A stretch of DNA of 64,000 nucleotides. Origin: Sporichthya polymorpha DSM 43042. GTDB lineage: Bacteria; Actinomycetota; Actinomycetes; Sporichthyales; Sporichthyaceae. The first letter of the stretch is position 1, and every line of letters begins with the position of its first letter. Position numbers and translations under genes: made by a program. The notes below the pieces were generated by a model. That model did no database searches. It was not told the origin of the DNA and was given only the letters and a program-made list of their open reading frames with translations. Where the stretch lies: assembly GCF_000384115.1 (NCBI RefSeq), contig NZ_KB913029.1, positions 2,579,057 to 2,643,056 of the forward strand, written 5' to 3'. Below are positions 59,173 through 64,000 of this stretch, in pieces.

Positions 59173-60600
59173 ATGAGTGACGCCATCGACCCGGTGTGGC
59201 CCACGACCGCGGGCATGAATCCCTTCGAGTCGGTGATGTGGCGGCTCGACGCGGCGCCGATGCTGCGGGTGCCGACCCTCTCGTGCGAGGAGCTGGACTC
59301 GGTCCCGGACTGGGACCGTTTCCTCGCCGCGCACGAGTGGGCCGTGCGGATGGCGCCGCAGTTCCGCCTCAAGGTCGTCGAGCCCCCGTTCGGGTTGGGC
59401 ACCCCGCGGTGGACGGTCGACCCGCACTTCGACCTGTCCTTCCACATCCGGCGCCAGCGGCTGCCGGAGGGTGGTGGCTGGCCCGAGTTGTTCGAGGCGC
59501 TCAGCCAGTTCTTCACGACTCCGCTCGACCGCAGCCGGCCGCTGTGGGAGATCGTCCTGTACTCCGGGCTGCCGGAGGGCCGCGCGGTCTACGCGCTCAA
59601 GATGCACCACTCGATGGGTGACGGTTTCGCCGTCATGCACCTGCTCTCGCGGCTGCACTCCCGCACCCGGGAGCCCTCGCCCGACAAGCCGTCGCCGGGT
59701 GAGTTGCCGGCGCCCGAGCTCAATGAGATCGACGCGTTGCGCCGCCAGCTGCTCGACGACGCGTCGATCGTGCCGTCGGTCGCCACGAAGCTCGGCTCGG
59801 CCGCGTTGCGGACCGTGACCAACCCGGTCGGTGGACTCAAAGCGACCGCGCGGTACGCGGCGTCGCTCAAGCGTGTCGTCGCACCGCCGGTCGGCTCCGG
59901 CTCGGAGCTGCTCGCCGGGCGCAGCATGAGCATGCGCCTCTCGCTGATCGACGTGCCGTTCTCCGACTTCCGCGCGGCGGCCAAGGCTGCGGGCGGGTCG
60001 GTCAACGACGCCTACCTGGCCGCCCTGTACGGCGGGTACCGGCGCTATCACGAGGCGATGGGCGTCGAGCCGCCCGAGAGCATCCCGACCGGCTTCCCGA
60101 TCTCGCTCCGGACGGCCGACGAGGCCGCGAGCGGCGGCAACCGCATCGCCGCCGCCCGCATCCCGGGTCCGGTCGCCGAGGCCGACCCGGTTCAGCGCAT
60201 CGCGCGCATCCGCGAGCTGACCCAGGCGGCCCGCAACGAGCCGGCCGTCGACGTCATGGGCGTCGCCTCGCCGGCGCTGGCCCGGCTGCCCGCCCCGGTG
60301 CTCGCCGCCGCGGTCGGCCCGTTGACCGCCCGTCTGCAGCTGATGGCGAGCAACGTGCCCGGCATCGGCCGCGGCCACTACCTCGCCGGCGCCGAGGTGC
60401 TGCGCTTCTTCGGCTACGGCCGCTCCGGTGCCGCCGCGCTGATCACCTTCATCACCTCCGGCGACCTCGCGAGCGTCGGCGTCGGGTTCGACCCGGCCGC
60501 GATCACCGAGCCGAAGCTGTTCCTCGAGTGCCTGGTCGAGGGCTTCGTCGAGATCCTCGACCTGCACCCGGGTTCCGGCAAGCCGGTGCTGCGCGGATGA
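59173..60600 (+). CDS. WS/DGAT-family acyltransferase
   Basis: 475-residue wax-ester synthase/diacylglycerol acyltransferase-like protein. The condensation motif HHxxxDG is present as HHSMGDG with His145, His146 and Asp150. A second family motif is SVNDAYLAALYGGYRRY, and NVPGIGRGHYLAGAEVL matches the C-terminal half. Such enzymes esterify an acyl-CoA to an alcohol for storage. Placed under the catabolic dyad together with a lipase-like gene, it may store excess acyl-CoA or esterify a pathway alcohol. Confidence 0.9.
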   Translation: MSDAIDPVWPTTAGMNPFESVMWRLDAAPMLRVPTLSCEELDSVPDWDRFLAAHEWAVRMAPQFRLKVVEPPFGLGTPRWTVDPHFDLSFHIRRQRLPEGGGWPELFEALSQFFTTPLDRSRPLWEIVLYSGLPEGRAVYALKMHHSMGDGFAVMHLLSRLHSRTREPSPDKPSPGELPAPELNEIDALRRQLLDDASIVPSVATKLGSAALRTVTNPVGGLKATARYAASLKRVVAPPVGSGSELLAGRSMSMRLSLIDVPFSDFRAAAKAAGGSVNDAYLAALYGGYRRYHEAMGVEPPESIPTGFPISLRTADEAASGGNRIAAARIPGPVAEADPVQRIARIRELTQAARNEPAVDVMGVASPALARLPAPVLAAAVGPLTARLQLMASNVPGIGRGHYLAGAEVLRFFGYGRSGAAALITFITSGDLASVGVGFDPAAITEPKLFLECLVEGFVEILDLHPGSGKPVLRG

Positions 60601-61574
60601 CGGAACGTCAGATCCGGCCCCAGATCCGTCGGCGGACCAAGGCCACCCTCCGCTCGCGCGCGGTCGTCGCCGCGTTCGGCAGGGCGACGGCGCCGCACCT
60701 GGCGAAGCTGACCGGTGACGAGATCACGCCGGAGATCGCGGCGCGGTTCGCCCGGCTGGACAAGGTCTCCGCCCGCGTCCCGGCACTACGGGGCTCGCGG
60801 ACCGAACGCTTCACGATCGGCGACTTCGAGGCCGAGTGGGTGCACGGCCCTGGCGTGCCGGGGGGTGCGCCGGACTCCCGGGACCGGGTGATCCTCTACC
60901 TCCACGGCGGTGGCTGGCTGTTCGGCAACGTCGGTTCGCACCGGCGGATGATCAGCAAGCTGTCGCGGTCCGCCGGTCTGCCGGTGCTCGCCCTGGACTA
61001 CCGGCTCGTGCCGGCCGTGACGTTCGAGCAGGAGATCGCCGACTGCGTCGCCGGCTACCGCTGGCTGCTCGAGCAGGGCGTCAAGCCCGAGAACGTCGTC
61101 ATCATGGGCGACTCCGCCGGCGGCCACCTCACCTTCGCCACCGCGCTCCACGCGCGGGACGAGGGTCTGCCGATGCCGGCCGGGCTGGTCGGCATCTCCG
61201 GCGTCTACGACATGACGACGGAGCACAAGAAGGCGCACGCGAACCACGCCGCCGACCGGACGGGCGCGCTCGCCGCGTTGGAGTGGATGATGCGCGTCGT
61301 CCTCGCCGGCGCCGACCCCACCGACGGCAAGATCTCCCCGCTCCGAGCGGACCTCACCGGCCTGCCGAGGACGCTGCTCGTCGTCAGCTCGAGCGAGGTC
61401 ATCTACTGCGACTCGGAGCAGCTGGCCGAGCGGCTGACGGAGGCCGGGGTCCCGTGCACCCTCTCCGTCTGGCCGAACCAGTTGCACGTGTTCCAGGCCT
61501 TCGGCCCGGTGGTCCCCGAGGCCACCCGCTCGCTGGTCGAGATCGCCCGCTGGGTGCGCACGGTGGTGACCTGA
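60597..61574 (+). CDS. HSL-family alpha/beta hydrolase
   Basis: 325-residue esterase/lipase of the hormone-sensitive-lipase group. The oxyanion motif is YLHGGGWLFG, the nucleophile Ser173 in GDSAGG, and the likely catalytic His297 in NQLHVFQAF. ATG overlaps the acyltransferase stop, so the two act on the same ester pool, one making and the other cutting it. Confidence 0.92.
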   Translation: MTERQIRPQIRRRTKATLRSRAVVAAFGRATAPHLAKLTGDEITPEIAARFARLDKVSARVPALRGSRTERFTIGDFEAEWVHGPGVPGGAPDSRDRVILYLHGGGWLFGNVGSHRRMISKLSRSAGLPVLALDYRLVPAVTFEQEIADCVAGYRWLLEQGVKPENVVIMGDSAGGHLTFATALHARDEGLPMPAGLVGISGVYDMTTEHKKAHANHAADRTGALAALEWMMRVVLAGADPTDGKISPLRADLTGLPRTLLVVSSSEVIYCDSEQLAERLTEAGVPCTLSVWPNQLHVFQAFGPVVPEATRSLVEIARWVRTVVT

Positions 61575-61586
61575 CCCGCCGCACGA

Positions 61587-61611
61587 GTTTCTGACATCGG
61601 TGGGCAGGGTA
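61587..61611 (+). promoter_or_regulatory. SigB/SigF-type stress promoter
   Basis: GTTT at 61587-61590, 16 bases, GGGTA at 61607-61611: the layout recognised by actinobacterial SigB/SigF-class sigma factors. It precedes the HTH/ATPase pair, consistent with a stress-response function. Confidence 0.5.
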
Positions 61612-61662
61612 GGTCCGGCGGCAACCCCTGTTGCCGACTGCCGATCGCGGAGAGGCCCCCAG

Positions 61663-62064
61663 ATGGCACCTGAGGTCACACCGGGCGATTCGGATCTGGT
61701 CACGGTGCTGGAGGATGTCGCCACGGCGGCCGAGGACGGGGCCCGCGAGCAGTCGCGGCTGGCGGCCGCCGCTCGGGCAGCGGCGCGCGAACAGCGAGGC
61801 GAGCACCGTCCGTCGCAGCGCGACGCTGTCCGACGGGTTCTCGCGGCAGTCGCCGCCCAGGCTGACCGCTTCACGGCCGCTGCGGGAAGTTTGCGGCGGA
61901 CCTGGGCGGCTGCCCTGGCTGCTCAGGGAATGTCCCGGCGGCAGATCGCCACGCACCTGGGCGTCAGCCACCAGCGGGTGTCGGCGCTGCTGGCTCGGGA
62001 GTCAGGACGTGTGCGGTTCGGGACTCCGTCGGGTGCCCGCCCAGCCGGCGGAGACGGTGTGTGA
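61663..62064 (+). CDS. small helix-turn-helix protein
   Basis: 133 residues. The N-terminal two thirds is an Ala/Arg/Glu-rich helical region; a helix-turn-helix lies near residues 90-110 (MSRRQIATHLGVSHQRVSALL). ATG chosen for the GGAGAGG seven bases upstream. It overlaps the ATPase gene by eight bases. Probably a DNA-binding regulator controlled by, or partnered with, that ATPase. Confidence 0.75.
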   Translation: MAPEVTPGDSDLVTVLEDVATAAEDGAREQSRLAAAARAAAREQRGEHRPSQRDAVRRVLAAVAAQADRFTAAAGSLRRTWAAALAAQGMSRRQIATHLGVSHQRVSALLARESGRVRFGTPSGARPAGGDGV

Positions 62065-62593
62065 GCAGGCGCGGCTGGACCTTCCTGCCACCCCTCGGTC
62101 CGCCGGGGATGCACGACGGTTCGTGGCCGCGCAATGTGATCGCTGGGGTCTGCCGCTGCTCGTCGAGGACGGCGTTCTCGCCGTCAGCGAGCTGGTGGCC
62201 AACGCGGTCGTGCACGGCCGCAGCGCTGTTCGCCTGACCCTGAGCCTGACCGGAGACGTCGTCGAGGTCGCCGTCGGGGACTCCAGTCCGCGCCCTCCGG
62301 TCGTGCGCCCGGTACGCCTGAGTCTGGACGAGGACATCGATCAGGCGGTGGCGCTCTCGCGGGATCAGCTGGACGAACCCGGTGCGCAGTGGCTGATCGG
62401 CGAGGCCGGCAGCATCACGGCCGGCCGCGGGATGTTGATCGTCGACGCCATCGCCGACGAGTGGGGCATCAGTTCGCGTGCCGTCGGCAAGGACGTCTGG
62501 TTTCGGCTCCGGACCCCGACCGGCGCGGATCGGGTGTGCCGGTGCCCGGGCAGCGCGGCGACCACCCCGGGCGGTCTGCCCCTGCGAGTGTGA
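62057..62593 (+). CDS. RsbW-like ATP-binding (HATPase_c_2) protein
   Basis: 178 residues from a GTG inside the previous gene; the exact start is uncertain. The GHKL ATPase N-box is SELVANAVVHG and the G-box region GRGMLIVDAIADEWG. This is the single-domain type common in actinomycetes, related to anti-sigma factors RsbW/SpoIIAB. The SigB-type promoter upstream fits a feedback role on such a sigma factor. Confidence 0.82.
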   Translation: MCEQARLDLPATPRSAGDARRFVAAQCDRWGLPLLVEDGVLAVSELVANAVVHGRSAVRLTLSLTGDVVEVAVGDSSPRPPVVRPVRLSLDEDIDQAVALSRDQLDEPGAQWLIGEAGSITAGRGMLIVDAIADEWGISSRAVGKDVWFRLRTPTGADRVCRCPGSAATTPGGLPLRV

Positions 62594-62605
62594 TCTTCCG
62601 AGCAA

Positions 62606-62641
62606 CCGAGAAGCCCCGGCGTGGCCGCCGGGGCTTCTCGG
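62606..62641. terminator. strong hairpin between convergent genes
   Basis: Perfect 15-bp stem CGAGAAGCCCCGGC (with one more pair outside) around a GTGGCC loop, 13 bases after the ATPase stop and 27 before the end of the opposing gene. A two-way terminator. Confidence 0.8.
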
Positions 62642-62668
62642 AGTTCAGGTGGATCGTCAGACGGTTCC

Positions 62669-63253
62669 TCAGACGGTGACCGCCTCGCGGGTGCGCTGGC
62701 GACCGACCAGCACCTCCGCGTCCGGGGCGACGCGCCGGGTGTGGGCGAAGCCGAGGATGCTGAGGACCCCGAGCACCGCCGCACCGGCGAAGGCGACCCA
62801 GGCGCCGTAGAGCGCGAGCGTCCCCATCTTGCCGAAGGCGTAGGCGTTGAGCAGCAGACCGCGGAGGGTCTCACCGCGGAAGGCGGTCTGGACCTGCTCG
62901 GCCAGCGCGGTGTCGGTCGGGTTCGCGCGGGACTCGGTGCTCAGCTGCGAGTAGGTCTTGCCGCCGGTGCTCTTCTCCAGGTGAACGGCGATGTAGTGGT
63001 CCGCGAAGGCCTTGGCCTGCTCGCCGGTGGTGAGCTGCTGGCCGGCGTACTTGTCGATGTACGGCCCGATCTTCGGGTCGGCCGTGGCCGGGCCCTTCTC
63101 CGGGAAGAAGATCTGCTGCTGGGACAGCTGGGTCTTGACCTCGTCGTTGACGAAGTTGTGGGCCGAGGTCAGCAGCCCGCCGCCGAGCAGCAGGATGCCC
63201 GCGAGCATGAGACCGACGGTGCTGACGATCTTGTCGAAAGCCGTGCGACGCAT
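62669..63253 (-). CDS. two-helix membrane protein of unknown function
   Basis: 194 residues with a membrane helix at about 10-32 (STVGLMLAGILLLGGGLL), an extracytoplasmic loop of about 110 residues with FFPEKGPATADPKIGPYIDKYAGQQL, and a second helix at about 145-168. The short cytoplasmic tail is basic. ATG with GAGGGGGAA seven bases before. I have seen this layout as a conserved hypothetical family in actinomycetes but know no function. Confidence 0.75.
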   Translation of the reverse strand: MRRTAFDKIVSTVGLMLAGILLLGGGLLTSAHNFVNDEVKTQLSQQQIFFPEKGPATADPKIGPYIDKYAGQQLTTGEQAKAFADHYIAVHLEKSTGGKTYSQLSTESRANPTDTALAEQVQTAFRGETLRGLLLNAYAFGKMGTLALYGAWVAFAGAAVLGVLSILGFAHTRRVAPDAEVLVGRQRTREAVTV

Positions 63254-63538
63254 GATGGTGTTCCCCCTCGAGAATGACCGGTTTTCGCGCCGGTCCGGTA
63301 TTCGCCCGTGTCGTCCGGGCCTACTACCAGCATCGGCGGGGCGGGGGTCCCGCCCCAGATGCCGAACGGCACCGGACGGCCCGCCGATCGGCCCCTCCCG
63401 GACGGGACTCTGGGACGGTCCCCGGGATTGCGGGCCGATCGGCCCGCCCGGCCGAGGTCGCCCGCCTCCTGCACCTCGCCGGCTTTCGACGGATCCTCGA
63501 ACCGTGGGCGCAGGCGGCGCCCGGTGGAGGAGTACGCG
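63254..63538. other. divergent intergenic region
   Basis: 285 bases between the small membrane protein and the ABC ATPase, with no gene. It holds a perfect 16-base palindrome CGGGCCGATCGGCCCG at 63431-63446 and a related partial copy near 63379. No convincing promoter was found. Confidence 0.5.
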
Positions 63539-64000
63539 ATGTCGGTTCCGGCGCTGGAGCTGCGGGGCCTGACCAAGCGGTTCGGCTCGGTGACCGCCGT
63601 CGACCGGCTCACCCTGACCGTCAACCAGGGCGAGATCTTCGGGTTCCTCGGGCCGAACGGCGCCGGGAAGTCGACGACGATCCGGATGCTCCTGAACCTG
63701 CTCCGGGCCGACGCGGGGACCGCGCTGATTCTGGGCGTGCCCAGTACGGACGTGACCGCGGCGCACCAGCACGTCGCGTACGTCCCGGGCGACGTCGCGC
63801 TGTGGCCGCAGCTGACCGGCCGCGAGACGCTGGAGCTGCTGGGCAACCTGAGCGGCCGGGTCGACACCGCCTTCCGCGACGAGCTCGTCGCCCGCCTCCG
63901 CCTCAATCTCGACCAGCGCGTCCGCTCGTACTCCAAGGGGAACCGGCAGAAGGTCGCCCTGGTGGCCGCGTTCATGACCCGGCCCGACGTCCTGCTGCTC
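63539..64000 (+). CDS. ABC transporter ATPase, 3' end outside window
   Basis: First 154 residues of an ABC ATPase of the drug/export type. Walker A is GPNGAGKST, the Q-loop region VAYVPGDVALWPQLTG, and the signature YSKGNRQKVALVAAF; the window ends at the Walker B strand. The YSKGxRQK wording is typical of exporter ATPases rather than importers. ATG with GGTGGAGGA upstream. It is expected to be followed by a permease gene. Confidence 0.9.
   Translation, partial: MSVPALELRGLTKRFGSVTAVDRLTLTVNQGEIFGFLGPNGAGKSTTIRMLLNLLRADAGTALILGVPSTDVTAAHQHVAYVPGDVALWPQLTGRETLELLGNLSGRVDTAFRDELVARLRLNLDQRVRSYSKGNRQKVALVAAFMTRPDVLLL

Noticed and set aside
12467-61574. Assignment of the island to classical cholesterol degradation
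   Set aside because: No KstD, KshA/KshB, HsaC/D or Mce genes are visible and the operator does not resemble KstR sites; only general enzyme types are shared.
1-64000. rRNA, tRNA, prophage or complete insertion sequence
   Set aside because: No conserved RNA gene segment, phage structural gene or transposase was recognised on either strand; the 13E12 remnant is the only mobile-type sequence.

Overview
The window is 64 kb of very GC-rich DNA from an actinomycete-type bacterium. The evidence is the codon use, many GTG and TTG starts, a consensus actinobacterial SOS box, a SigB/SigF-type promoter, a DUF222/13E12-type HNH gene, an NDMA-dependent-type alcohol dehydrogenase and several multi-subunit acyl-CoA dehydrogenase and thiolase-like genes of the kind actinomycetes use for steroid or terpenoid breakdown. 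I cannot name the genus. No rRNA, tRNA or CRISPR array was seen.

Layout. Positions 1-12450 are a mixed flank: four aminoglycoside-phosphotransferase-like (APH) kinases, one of them broken, two multi-pass membrane proteins, two TetR regulators, a tyrosine phosphatase, a luciferase-like monooxygenase (LLM), a wrecked 13E12 element with its SOS box, and an MmpL-type exporter. Positions 12467-61574 form one large catabolic island. It holds three related P450s with one small ferredoxin, two Rieske oxygenase alpha subunits, a nitronate-monooxygenase-like flavoprotein, two aldehyde dehydrogenases, a zinc alcohol dehydrogenase, three SDRs, three acyl-CoA dehydrogenases (two as an apparent heteromeric pair), two acyl-CoA ligases, two enoyl-CoA hydratase-like proteins, a double-length family III CoA transferase, two DUF35/thiolase-like pairs, an SCP2 protein, two molybdopterin oxidoreductases, a wax-ester-synthase-like protein with an HSL-type hydrolase, and a Liv-type ABC importer with two related binding proteins. 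Positions 61587-64000 are housekeeping: an HTH protein, an RsbW-like ATPase, a small membrane protein and a cut-off ABC ATPase.

The strongest new signal is regulatory. A dyad with core CTA-N7-TAG (extended ACCTA-N7-TAGGT) occurs just upstream of nearly every transcription unit of the island: 12515, 15815, 24523, 39565, 39621, 49187, 56815 and 59124, with close variants at 18485, 18555, 24425 and 27296. It often sits on or beside a -10 element. The TetR gene at 17835-18470 has its own variant site and is the best candidate for the shared repressor. The island therefore reads as one regulon for import, CoA activation, oxygenation, beta-oxidation-like shortening and storage of a hydrophobic, probably carboxylated or alicyclic substrate that I cannot identify.

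A second signal is the importer operon (27353-35303). A secreted, membrane-anchored protein of unknown family and two related two-helix membrane proteins precede a fused LivH-LivM permease, two ATPases and a binding lipoprotein with an unusual C-terminal domain. A third is a nested 44-bp palindrome present at two island promoters.
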